A stretch of 64,000 nt of DNA, taken from Kineosporiaceae bacterium. GTDB lineage: Bacteria; Actinomycetota; Actinomycetes; Actinomycetales; Kineosporiaceae. Positions 55,664 through 63,404 of the stretch are shown here, in pieces. How positions within the stretch are numbered: position 1 is the stretch's first letter; each line of letters starts with the position of its first letter. Location: positions 62,001 through 126,000 of the forward strand of contig JAEUJN010000022.1 in the NCBI GenBank assembly GCA_016794595.1, written 5' to 3'. The notes under the pieces are model-generated. The model saw only the letters and a list, made by a program, of their open reading frames with translations, had not been told where the DNA came from and searched no databases. A program made the translations under genes and the position numbers.

Positions 55664-56547
55664 TCACCCCGTCCGCATCGGCGTCCGCGTCAGGTTCGGC
55701 GTCCACTGCCTCCGCGGCCGACGTCCCCGCGGGCGCCGCCCCGGGCGCCCTGCCCTCGACCCTGGGGCTCGGCATGTCCCGCAGCATGCTCGAACTGAGG
55801 GCGTTCTTCCGCGAGCGCGACAGCATGGTGTTCACCTTCGCCTTCCCGGTGATCATGCTGTTCATCTTCGGGTCGGCCTTCGGCTCCGGTGAGATCGCCC
55901 CGGGGGTCACCTTCACGCAGTACTTCGCGGCCGGCATGATCGCCTCCGGGGTGGTGCTGTCGAGCTTCCAGTCGCTGGCGATCGGGATCGCGATCGAGCG
56001 GGACGACGGCACGCTCAAGCGCCTGCGGGGCACCCCGATGCCGGCGGCGGCCTACTTCCTCGGCAAGATCGGATTGGTGCTCATCTCCAGCGTGGTGCAG
56101 ACCGTCATCCTGCTCGTGGTGGGTACCGCCCTGTTCGGGCTGGACCTGCCGGACACCGTGGACCTGTGGACCCGGTTCGCCTGGATCTTCCTGCTCGGGT
56201 CGACGGCCGGCACGGTGCTCGGGATCGCCTACTCCAGCGTCCCGCGCTCGGCGCGCAGCGCCGGTGCGGTGGTCTCCCCCGTGGTGATCGTGCTGCAGTT
56301 CATCTCGGGCATCTTCTTCGTGCTCGACCAGTTGCCCGGCTGGATGGTCAACCTGGGCTCGGTGTTCCCGTTGCGCTGGCTGGCCCAGGGCATGCGCTCG
56401 GTGTTCCTGCCGGCCGAGTTCGAACAGGCCGAGGTCGGTGGCTCGTGGATGCTGGGCCAGACCGCGGCGGTGCTGGCGGGGTGGAGCGTGATAGGCCTGC
56501 TCCTGTGCCTGTGGACCTTCCGATGGGCTCGGCGCGGTGACCGCTGA
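55660..56547 (+). CDS. ABC-2 type permease
   Basis: 295 aa. After a Ser/Ala-rich 35-residue N-tail come six hydrophobic segments (VFTFAFPVIMLFIFGSAF, YFAAGMIASGVVLSSFQSL, IGLVLISSVVQTVILLVVG, IFLLGSTAGTVLGIAY, VSPVVIVLQFISGIFFV, TAAVLAGWSVIGLLLCLWTF) and the ABC-2 signature region with PLRWLAQGMRSVF. The 3' end overlaps the kinase gene by 11 bp. Confidence 0.92.
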   Translation: MITPSASASASGSASTASAADVPAGAAPGALPSTLGLGMSRSMLELRAFFRERDSMVFTFAFPVIMLFIFGSAFGSGEIAPGVTFTQYFAAGMIASGVVLSSFQSLAIGIAIERDDGTLKRLRGTPMPAAAYFLGKIGLVLISSVVQTVILLVVGTALFGLDLPDTVDLWTRFAWIFLLGSTAGTVLGIAYSSVPRSARSAGAVVSPVVIVLQFISGIFFVLDQLPGWMVNLGSVFPLRWLAQGMRSVFLPAEFEQAEVGGSWMLGQTAAVLAGWSVIGLLLCLWTFRWARRGDR

Positions 56548-57751
56548 TCCCACCAGCGCCGGAACGCTGGCCCGTGCCGAGGGGATGTGGGCCAGCACGA
56601 TCACCGGATGGCACTACGCCATGTGGGGGGTCACCGCGCTGGGCATCCTCAGTGCGCTCACCCTGAACGAGATCACGATGACCGAGCGCCTCACGGCGGG
56701 CGCCGTCTTCGCCGGCCTGTTCGGCCTGTACCTGATCGGGATCCAGCATGGCCCCTGGCCCGGCCGGCACCCTCGGGTCTACCTGGCCGCGGCGGTGGTG
56801 GGTGTGGGGCTGGCCTGTGGCATCCATCCCACCTTCTCGCTGCTGCTGTTCATCGTGTACCCGCAGGCCTGGCTGTTCACCCACGACCTGCGCCACGGCG
56901 CGACGGTGACCGCGCTGCTGACCGGCGCCGCCATGCTGGGCATCCTGAACTCGGTCGGCTTCACGTGGGCCAATACCCGCACCCTGGCCCCCCAGCTGTT
57001 GGTCTCGATGGGCTTCAGCTTGATGCTGGGGTGGTGGATCTCGCGGATCATCGCCCAGTCCGTCGAGCGCGCCGAGCTGATCGAGGAGCTGGACCGGACC
57101 CGGGCGGCACTGGCCGTGGCCAACCAGCAGGACGGCATTGCCCAGGAGCGGGCACGGATGGCCCGGGAGATCCACGACACGCTCGCGCAGGGGTTCACCA
57201 GTGTGGTGATGCTGGCCCAGGCCGCGGCGGCGCGGGCCGACGTCCCGGAGGCCGTGCGCGACCAGCTGGCCACGATCGAGGACGTGGCCCGGGACAATCT
57301 CGCCGAGGCCCGTGCGCTGGTCACCGCCTTCTCCCCCGCCGACCTCGACGGCGCCCCGCTCCCGGACGCCGTGCGCCGGCTGGGTGAGCGATTCGCCCGG
57401 GAGTGCGGGGTCACCGTGCGCACCCGGGTCACCGACGACCTGCACGACCTGGCCCCGGCCACCCAGGTGGTGGCGTTGCGCGCCGTCCAGGAGAGCCTGT
57501 CCAACATCCGGCGGCACGCCGGCGCCACCAGCGTGCAGGTGGGGGTCGAGCGCAGCGAGAACCGGGTGAGGCTGATCGTGGCCGACGACGGGGCCGGCTT
57601 CGACCCGGACGGCGACCGTGCGGGATTCGGGTTGGCGCTGATGCGCCGTCGAGTCGACGAGGTGGGCGGCAGCGTTCACATCGAGAGCCGACTCGGCCGG
57701 GGAACCGTTGTGCGCGTTGAGGTTCCGGCCACCTCCCGAGCCGGGGAGTGA
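56537..57751 (+). CDS. Sensor histidine kinase, NarL/DesK type
   Basis: 404 aa, GTG start. About five membrane segments in residues 25-175 with almost no extracellular domain, like DesK/LiaS-type intramembrane sensors. HisKA_3 helix with REIHDTLAQGFTSVV (His213 phosphorylated), then HATPase with SNIRRHAG (N box), DDGAGFDPDG and GFGLALMRRRV. It overlaps the permease upstream and the regulator downstream, so it probably senses stress and controls the exporter genes. Confidence 0.92.
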   Translation: MTADPTSAGTLARAEGMWASTITGWHYAMWGVTALGILSALTLNEITMTERLTAGAVFAGLFGLYLIGIQHGPWPGRHPRVYLAAAVVGVGLACGIHPTFSLLLFIVYPQAWLFTHDLRHGATVTALLTGAAMLGILNSVGFTWANTRTLAPQLLVSMGFSLMLGWWISRIIAQSVERAELIEELDRTRAALAVANQQDGIAQERARMAREIHDTLAQGFTSVVMLAQAAAARADVPEAVRDQLATIEDVARDNLAEARALVTAFSPADLDGAPLPDAVRRLGERFARECGVTVRTRVTDDLHDLAPATQVVALRAVQESLSNIRRHAGATSVQVGVERSENRVRLIVADDGAGFDPDGDRAGFGLALMRRRVDEVGGSVHIESRLGRGTVVRVEVPATSRAGE

Positions 57752-57753
57752 TC

Positions 57754-58389
57754 ATGATCACTGTTCTCGTGGTCGATGACCACCCGGTGGTCCGCTCGGG
57801 CCTGATCGGGATGCTCGACGTCGAGGACGATCTGCGGGTGGTCGGCGAGGCCCGCGACGGTGAGGAGGCCGTGATCCGGGTGGCCGAACTCGACCCCGAC
57901 GTGGTGCTGATGGACCTGCGCATGCCCCGGCTGGACGGCGCGGGCGCCACCGCCCGGATCGTCGCCGGCCATCCGCGCAGCAAGGTGCTGGTGCTGACCA
58001 CCTACGACACCGACGCCGACATCGTGCGGGCGGTCGAGGCCGGGGCCACGGGCTACCTGCTCAAGGACACCCCTCGCCGCGAACTGGTCGACGCCGTGCG
58101 TGCGGCGGCTCGGGGGGAGACCGTGCTGGCACCCCCGGTGGCGGCCCGGCTGGTCTCCCGGATGCGTTCGGGGGCAGCGGGTCTGCTCACCGAGCGCGAG
58201 GTCCAGGTGCTGGCCGCGGTGGCGGACGGGCTGTCGAACGCCGAGATCGGCCGCCGACTGCACATCGGCGAGGCGACCGTGATGACTCACCTGCTCAGAG
58301 TGTTCACCAAGCTGGACGTCGACGACCGCACGCGCGCGGTGACCGTGGCGATGGAGCGCGGCATCCTGGCTCCACCGAGCTCCCTGTGA
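57754..58389 (+). CDS. Response regulator, NarL/LuxR family
   Basis: 211 aa from ATG 57754 (GGGGAG 7 nt upstream; a GTG at 57748 overlapping the kinase stop is the alternative). Receiver with DDH, phospho-acceptor Asp54 in VLMDLRMP, LTTYD, LLKDTP; LuxR HTH at about 145-200 (LTEREVQVLAAVADGLSNAEIGRRLHIGEATV). Partner of the kinase before it. Its last 103 bp overlap the 3' end of the convergent glycosyltransferase gene. Confidence 0.93.
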   Translation: MITVLVVDDHPVVRSGLIGMLDVEDDLRVVGEARDGEEAVIRVAELDPDVVLMDLRMPRLDGAGATARIVAGHPRSKVLVLTTYDTDADIVRAVEAGATGYLLKDTPRRELVDAVRAAARGETVLAPPVAARLVSRMRSGAAGLLTEREVQVLAAVADGLSNAEIGRRLHIGEATVMTHLLRVFTKLDVDDRTRAVTVAMERGILAPPSSL

Positions 58390-59585
58390 GCAGGCAGCGC
58401 AGAGCTGCGACTCAGTCCGAGCCGGCCCAGGGCGTCGTCCAGATCGGTTGCCGCTGAGGTGGTTCGGGACAGCATTCGATTCCAGACGACCGCATCCTGG
58501 CGCCAGGCACGCACGTAGGCGGGCAGGTCGAGCTCCCAGTCCCGGCGATGCTGGGCGAGCGTGTGGCGGGCGACGCTGACACCTTCCAGGGCGCGGTGCA
58601 GCCTCGACAGGTCCGCCAGCCTGGGCTCCCCCGACCCCGGGACGCGTGCCCGGGGAAACCGAGCGGGAGGTACGGCCCGGGAGTCCAGCAGGCGCTGCTC
58701 GACGTCGGCGAGGAAGCTCGACCGCACGTTGAGGTAGTCCGCCCAGTACCCCGAGCTGGTCGCCGCGCTCAGGGGCGTCCGACGGTGCAGGAGGGCGAAC
58801 AGTCCCTCCCCGAGCACGTCGCCGAACTCCTGCCGGCGGGCGTGCGCCGGGTCGGCGAAGGGGTCGAACGCCTTCTGCCGCAAGGTGCCACCGAACGCCA
58901 GCCCACGGTGCCGGCGCACCATCAGGTCGGCGAAGAACAGCCAGTCCTCGTTGTAGACCCCCGGGAAGTGCGGGAGCCGCTGGTCCACCCGCAGCAGCAG
59001 CCCGCCGGCACCGACGAAGGTGCCCTGTCGGCCACCCGCGAGCCGGTGAGCGTGACAGACCAGCGAGTTGTCGGGGAACTCCTCGAAGGCCCACCCGACT
59101 GCCCCCGGCCCTCCCCTGGCACCCAGCCGGGCGGACGCGGCCCGGATCACGTGGGCGCGGGGGGCGGTCACGTCGTCGTCCAGGAACAGCACCTGACGCC
59201 AGCCCATCGACAGGGCCAGCCGGATCGCCAGATTGCGCTTGGCACCGGTGTCGCGGGTCGACGGCTCACCGGTGTCGATGCGCTCGGTGCGCAACCACCG
59301 CCGCCCGGCCACCTGGCCCTGCGGGACGTCGACCGCCGCCACCCGCTCGCCGGGGAGGTGGCGCCCGGCCACCGCCCGCACCTGATCGGACCGGCTCTGC
59401 TTGCTGCACAACACCACCAGCACAGCCCCGGCGTCCCGGGCGACGGTCGCGGACTCGTGGATCGAGGCCGCGCAGCGTGCCGAGGGCACGATCACGGCGT
59501 CCAGCGCAGGGGGGGCACCGCCGGCACCGGTTACCGGAGCAGGCAGCAGCGCCCTGTGATCGGGGATGTGCCGAGCAGTGGTCAT
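58287..59585 (-). CDS. Glycosyltransferase-like protein (GT-A fold)
   Basis: 432 aa. A Rossmann-like N-terminus (LDAVIVPSARCAAS, GAVLVVLCSKQS), GAKRNLAIRLALSMGWRQVLFLDDDV with a DDD metal-binding motif, and GTFVGAGGLLLRVD, FPGVYNEDWLFFADL resemble GT2 enzymes. The C-terminal 170 residues are helical and unassigned. It starts 33 bp behind the XRE gene, probably one transcript. The final 34 codons run antisense to the response regulator. Donor and acceptor unknown. Confidence 0.7.
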   Translation of the reverse strand: MTTARHIPDHRALLPAPVTGAGGAPPALDAVIVPSARCAASIHESATVARDAGAVLVVLCSKQSRSDQVRAVAGRHLPGERVAAVDVPQGQVAGRRWLRTERIDTGEPSTRDTGAKRNLAIRLALSMGWRQVLFLDDDVTAPRAHVIRAASARLGARGGPGAVGWAFEEFPDNSLVCHAHRLAGGRQGTFVGAGGLLLRVDQRLPHFPGVYNEDWLFFADLMVRRHRGLAFGGTLRQKAFDPFADPAHARRQEFGDVLGEGLFALLHRRTPLSAATSSGYWADYLNVRSSFLADVEQRLLDSRAVPPARFPRARVPGSGEPRLADLSRLHRALEGVSVARHTLAQHRRDWELDLPAYVRAWRQDAVVWNRMLSRTTSAATDLDDALGRLGLSRSSALPAHRELGGARMPRSIATVTARVRSSTSSLVNTLSR

Positions 59586-59618
59586 GGGCGGTGGACTTCC
59601 GGGAGGTCGGCAGACCCC

Positions 59619-60815
59619 TCAGCGATGCTGAGGGCTGTGTTGCAGGACGTGCATGGGCCGGGTCAGATCGGGGGTCAGGGTCTCGAGTCCCTCACGGCCC
59701 TGGAACACCGGCACATAGCTGAGCAGCCAGAAGCGGTCGAGGTCGACCAGCCCGGCCAGGTGTTCCTCGTTGCGGATCCGCAGCAGCGGATCGGTGAAGG
59801 CGCGAACCGCGCCGTAGGTTCCCCGGCTGAAGATCCCGGAGTAGATGGTCACCGTGGTGGTCAGGTTCATCTCGTTGGGCTGGCGGGCGATCAGGGCGAC
59901 GTCGTACTCCAGGATCGGACGCCCGTCGGCACCGAGTCGGCGGTCACCGGTGAGGCTGTCGACCAGGAAGCGCGGGGGGTGGGCATGCCGTCGGGTGCCG
60001 TGGTAGTCGAACTCACCGCGCTCGTTCAGCGTGACCACGTACTGCCGGTCGTACTCGGGGTCGCCGTCCGGAATGGCCTCGACGAACAGGGGGAGGTCCA
60101 ACCGGCGGCGGTAGTAGGCCAGGGCCTCCGAGTACGGCCGATCGACCGAGCGCTCACCGGTGTACGCACCGTCCCCACCACCCAGGATCACCACGTGCGA
60201 GGCGAAGGTCTCGGCGGTGACGTCGTCGCCGCGGACGAAGGCGACGTCACTGGTCGGGTTCTCCGCCCTGATCTGCCCATAGGCCTCGACCAGCGCATCC
60301 ATGTCGGCAAACCGCAGGGAGGCGATGTGATTGGGGTGCCAGGGGCTGGTGTACTGCGACCTGATCTCGTCCGAGGGCAGGACCGAACTGATGATCCGGA
60401 TGGGCTGGCCGTCCGGGAAGTGCCAGAAGGATCGCGAGCGCTCGGCTCGTTGCTGGGCGCTCATCGCCCGCGAGCGCAGATCCACCAGTTCCCGGAGCAG
60501 GGCGCCCCGGGCACGCTCCTCCTCGGCAGTCAGCTCCCCGAGGGGAACCAGGTGGGCAGTGGTGCCCTCGATCGAGCGGACGGTGGCGAAGAACTGGGCG
60601 TACGCGTGCAGTCGCTCCTCGGGTGGGACGGCGTCGCCGGTGGGGCTCTCCCACGAGGAGACGAGCGGGGCGCTCGCGCCCATCGCCTCGGCGACCTGGC
60701 GCTGGGTGACCGGGGCACCCGGCCAGGTGGTGGTCCGCAGCAACCGGAGGCGCTCGGCCAGGCGGCCGCGCGCCGTCATGGCCAGCCGGGTCCTGGCGGA
60801 GACAGACTCGATCAT
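59619..60815 (-). CDS. XRE-type HTH protein with conserved C-terminal sensor-like domain
   Basis: 398 aa from ATG 60815. HTH at about residues 35-65 (VTQRQVAEAMGASAPLVSSWE). After a charged helical stretch comes a domain of about 230 residues: PIRIISSVLPSDEIRSQY, IASLRFADMDALVEAYGQIRAENP, HVVILGGGDGAYTG, and near the end TVTIYSGIFSRGTYGAVRAF. This C-terminal architecture recurs in actinomycete regulators whose function I do not know; the alpha/beta pattern with GGGD suggests nucleotide or small-ligand binding. Upstream of a glycosyltransferase gene, divergent from a two-TM gene. Confidence 0.7.
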   Translation of the reverse strand: MIESVSARTRLAMTARGRLAERLRLLRTTTWPGAPVTQRQVAEAMGASAPLVSSWESPTGDAVPPEERLHAYAQFFATVRSIEGTTAHLVPLGELTAEEERARGALLRELVDLRSRAMSAQQRAERSRSFWHFPDGQPIRIISSVLPSDEIRSQYTSPWHPNHIASLRFADMDALVEAYGQIRAENPTSDVAFVRGDDVTAETFASHVVILGGGDGAYTGERSVDRPYSEALAYYRRRLDLPLFVEAIPDGDPEYDRQYVVTLNERGEFDYHGTRRHAHPPRFLVDSLTGDRRLGADGRPILEYDVALIARQPNEMNLTTTVTIYSGIFSRGTYGAVRAFTDPLLRIRNEEHLAGLVDLDRFWLLSYVPVFQGREGLETLTPDLTRPMHVLQHSPQHR

Positions 60816-61221
60816 GGGGTGATCATCGTCCCTGGAGTTCACTGGAATTCGGCTGATGTGCACTGAAGCAGCTGATGTCCCTGACCATACCCTGATCGCA
60901 CTGCCGGCCGCACCGCTGTCGCGAGACGGGACCGATGGGCCAGCTGGAGTGGACGTCCGGGAACGGACGCCGCACCGTGGGAGAGCCTCGGGAACCTGCC
61001 GGATCCCAGGCGATCTCTGGCACCAACCCTCTTGCGTCAGCAGATCGCTCAGGGTTTACTGAAGTTCAGCCAATTGGGCTGACTTGTACCGAAGTTCATT
61101 CACCGCCCCAGCGGTCCTGGTCATCGGACGACTCGCGCAGATCCTCGGGTCGGCCGGCGATCCCATCACACCGTTCGGCGGCTCACATCCAGCGAGTCGC
61201 CACAGCAGGGGAGGTACCGCC
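60816..61221. promoter_or_regulatory. 406-bp divergent regulatory region with palindromes
   Basis: No gene. TCAGCCAATTGGGCTGA (61066-61082) is a perfect 6-bp-arm palindrome flanked by two GAAGTTCA copies (61061-61068, 61091-61098). Near the XRE start, AATTCGGCTGA (60846-60856) matches half of it, beside GAGTTCACTGG. These are likely operators, perhaps for the XRE protein acting on both divergent genes. Confidence 0.5.
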
Positions 61222-61497
61222 GTGACCGTCAGTTCCCAACTTCACTCGCCACACCTGGCACGCACCGCCCTGACCGACGCCGTGCCGCAGGTCGCGGGCG
61301 CGATCATCCTGATCTTCCTGGTGATCGCCATCGGGTTCATGTTCGCCGCCTACGCCGAGGCCGCGGCGCGTCGGATCAGGCCCCGGATCGTGCTCACCCA
61401 GCACCGCCCCGACCACGACCAGCTGAGCTCGGTGGTACTGCCGTTCGTCCTGCTGGCCGCCTTGGTGGCAGTGGCGATGTTCATGGACCGTGTCTGA
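61222..61497 (+). CDS. Small two-TM membrane protein, function unknown
   Basis: 91 aa, GTG start with GGGGAGG 6 nt upstream. TM1 GAIILIFLVIAIGFMFAAYA (about 28-47), a loop of about 25 residues beginning ARRIRPRIVLTQHRPDHD, TM2 SSVVLPFVLLAALVAVAMFM. The same layout and RRxRPxxVL motif occur in the product at 63405-63860. Followed by a good stem-loop. Confidence 0.65.
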   Translation: MTVSSQLHSPHLARTALTDAVPQVAGAIILIFLVIAIGFMFAAYAEAAARRIRPRIVLTQHRPDHDQLSSVVLPFVLLAALVAVAMFMDRV

Positions 61498-61525
61498 GAT
61501 GGCCCCCGCGAGGGCCCCGCGAGCG

Positions 61526-61571
61526 GAGCGCCGGGCAGTGTCGTCTGGGGAACGGCTGCCCGGCGCTCCTT
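61526..61571 (+). terminator. Terminator of the 61222 gene
   Basis: 61526-61538 and 61556-61568 form a perfect 13-bp stem (GAGCGCCGGGCAG arms, 17-nt loop), followed by CTTCC. It lies 28 bp past the stop codon. Confidence 0.65.
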
Positions 61572-61724
61572 CCATCCCGGCCAGGCTCCGGTGACGGCGG
61601 GAGCCGATCATCGAGCTGCAGCCGCCGCGCCGTGGGCCTTGGGTCGAAACGTTCTCTGGGGCTACTCTGCGCGATCAGAGCTGCCCGTTCGGGTACCCCA
61701 TGCCGTCCGACCGGAGACCTGACC

Positions 61725-61967
61725 ATGTCGAACTCGCCGGGGTCGAGGATCACCCTCGACCGCGATGCCCTCTCGGTGCCCACGCTGGACGAAGCCTGGC
61801 GGACGCCATCCCTGTGCACCATGGGCAACTGCGTGCAGGTTCGTCGCGTGGGTGATGCGGTGTTCGTGGGCGACACCAAGAACCCGCACGGGCCACGGCT
61901 CGAGTACTCCCTGGCGGAGTGGTCTGATTTCGTGCGCGCGGTGAAGGCCGCCGAGTTCGACATCTGA
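61725..61967 (+). CDS. DUF397 domain protein
   Basis: 80 aa from ATG 61725. Typical DUF397 order: WRTPSLCTMGNCVQVRR, VFVGDTKNPHGPRLEYS, EWSDFVRAVKAAEFDI. In actinomycetes these small proteins pair with XRE/DUF5753 regulators and are thought to bind them (WhiJ/BldB-type partners). Here the partner at 62005-62880 is convergent (37-bp gap) rather than the usual upstream tandem gene. Confidence 0.88.
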   Translation: MSNSPGSRITLDRDALSVPTLDEAWRTPSLCTMGNCVQVRRVGDAVFVGDTKNPHGPRLEYSLAEWSDFVRAVKAAEFDI

Positions 61968-62004
61968 GAACGCACCCCTTGAACCCAAGCGGTCTCAGCC
62001 GGCC

Positions 62005-62880
62005 TCATTCGGTCGGGGTCGCCTCGCTCCACGCCCGGATGATCGCGGTCAGCCGCGCCCGGGAACGGGTCGGCGTCAGCGCGCACTCGACCAGCCGCTG
62101 GAAGGCCCCGCGGTAGCGGGCCACCTGCGCATTCTGCTCGAGCAGCAACTCGCCCCAGAGTCCCTCGACGAACACCACGTCGTGCTGGCTCTCGCGTTCG
62201 AAGACCTGGATGACGAAGGATCCCCACAGTCCGGGGTGCGGGCCGGCCTCGAACGGGAGCACCTGAACGGTGATGTTCGGTGCCCGGGACGCCGCCAGGA
62301 CGGCTCGACACTGGTCCGCCATCACAGACCTCGACCCCACGGTCCGGTGCAGCACCCCTTGGTCGATCACGAAGTGGAAGTGCTTGTCGCGGCGGGGCAG
62401 AAGGATCGCCGATCGCTGCATGCGGGCCGCCACGCGTTCACGCAGCACCGGTTCGGGCAGCACCTGCTCGGGCTGGCCACCACTCATGACTGCCGTGGCG
62501 TAGCTCTCGGTCTGCAGCAATCCCGGGACGGCGAGCGCGTCGTACTCCTCGATCCGGCCGGCCGCCATCTCGAGTCCGAAGAACAGCGGCGCACTCTCCG
62601 GCAGGCCGGTGAACTCGGTCCACCAGCCAGGCTCACGGCTGGCCCGGGTGGCCGCGACCAGTTCTCGGGTCTGCTCCTCCGAGAGCGCGTACAGGTCGCA
62701 CAAGGCCCGAACGTCTCCGATCTGCAGACCGCGCAATCCGCGCTCCAGGCGGGACAGTTTGGCCGCAGAGATCCCGACCCGGACGGCCACCTCGGCCGCC
62801 GTGAGGCCCTGACGCTCCCGGTGGGCTCGCAGGAGGCCCCCGACCTCCCGCCGACGCGCCGTGGGACTGGTCTCGCTCAC
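62005..62880 (-). CDS. XRE transcriptional regulator with DUF5753
   Basis: 291 aa. HTH at about residues 12-55 (LLRAHRERQGLTAAEVAVRVGISAAKLSRLERG), then DUF5753 (about 110-280: FFGLEMAAGRIEEYDALAVPGLLQT, ILLPRRDKHFHFVIDQGVL, VQVLPFEAGPHPGLWGSFVI, YRGAFQRL). Members include WhiJ-like developmental regulators. The DUF397 protein opposite is the probable partner. AT-richer repeats upstream (62943-62995) look like its operator. Confidence 0.92.
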   Translation of the reverse strand: MSETSPTARRREVGGLLRAHRERQGLTAAEVAVRVGISAAKLSRLERGLRGLQIGDVRALCDLYALSEEQTRELVAATRASREPGWWTEFTGLPESAPLFFGLEMAAGRIEEYDALAVPGLLQTESYATAVMSGGQPEQVLPEPVLRERVAARMQRSAILLPRRDKHFHFVIDQGVLHRTVGSRSVMADQCRAVLAASRAPNITVQVLPFEAGPHPGLWGSFVIQVFERESQHDVVFVEGLWGELLLEQNAQVARYRGAFQRLVECALTPTRSRARLTAIIRAWSEATPTE

Positions 62881-62942
62881 CTCCCACCCCCTTCCACCGC
62901 ACCGGAAGACGCCCTCACGTCGCCGTCCAGAGTGGCGAAGTG

Positions 62943-62995
62943 ACTGGCAATTGCCAAGTCAATGCACTTGTCAATGATCACTTGCCTGCGGGACC
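62943..62995 (-). promoter_or_regulatory. Operator-like repeats before the XRE/DUF5753 gene
   Basis: The palindrome GGCAATTGCC (62946-62955) is followed, reading away from the gene, by two copies of CAAGTG..CATTGA (about 62961-62973 and 62974-62988, minus strand) containing TTGACA- and TTGACT-like -35 boxes. This patch is clearly AT-richer than its surroundings. No matching -10 is convincing. Confidence 0.45.
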
Positions 62996-63112
62996 ATGTC
63001 ACTGCAGGGCGACAATTCGGCGGGAGACACCAGCCAGGACAACGTTGGCAGGTCCGGCACTCGGCTCGGGTGCACTCCCGCGGGGGGAGGGAGGGGGCCC
63101 GGCGACCACGTC

Positions 63113-63157
63113 CACGTGCTCAGTCCACGTGCTCAGTTCACGTGCTCAGTCCACGTG
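63113..63157. repeat. Four CACGTG boxes at exact 13-bp spacing
   Basis: CACGTG occurs at 63113, 63126, 63139 and 63152; the first three are followed by CTCAGTC or CTCAGTT, giving a 13-bp unit repeated three and a half times. Each box is a palindrome, so a dimeric DNA-binding protein array is possible. Within the 524-bp gene-free gap 62881-63404. Confidence 0.65.
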
Positions 63158-63284
63158 CACACAGCGGAGCACATCCTCGGCACAGATCCTCAGTGCACGT
63201 CCATCGGTGCACGATCACTCGTGGAGGTCGGCGCCGCCGACCAGACCCACATCGATCCGGCCACCCGGATCCCGCACCACCACC

Positions 63285-63377
63285 GACTCACGCTGACGCG
63301 CTCAGTGGTTGCGGCCGTGTTCGACGAGCCGCAAACGCCACTGAGCGGGCGCTGCAACGCCCGCTCAGCTGTGAGTC
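63285..63377 (+). repeat. Nested, competing hairpins before the 63405 gene
   Basis: GACTCAC (63285-63291) and GTGAGTC (63371-63377) bound the element. Inside, 63299-63308 pairs with 63338-63347 (10 bp) with an inner TTGCGG/CCGCAA stem, and 63341-63351 pairs perfectly with 63358-63368 (11 bp, 6-nt loop). The two structures share 63341-63347 and so exclude each other. Could be a switching leader or a MITE-like mobile repeat. Confidence 0.55.
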
Positions 63378-63404
63378 GATCGCCGGAGAGACGAGGGAAT
63401 CACA

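Noticed and set aside
63113-63157. CRISPR-like array
   Set aside because: Units of 13 bp without unique spacers and no cas genes nearby.
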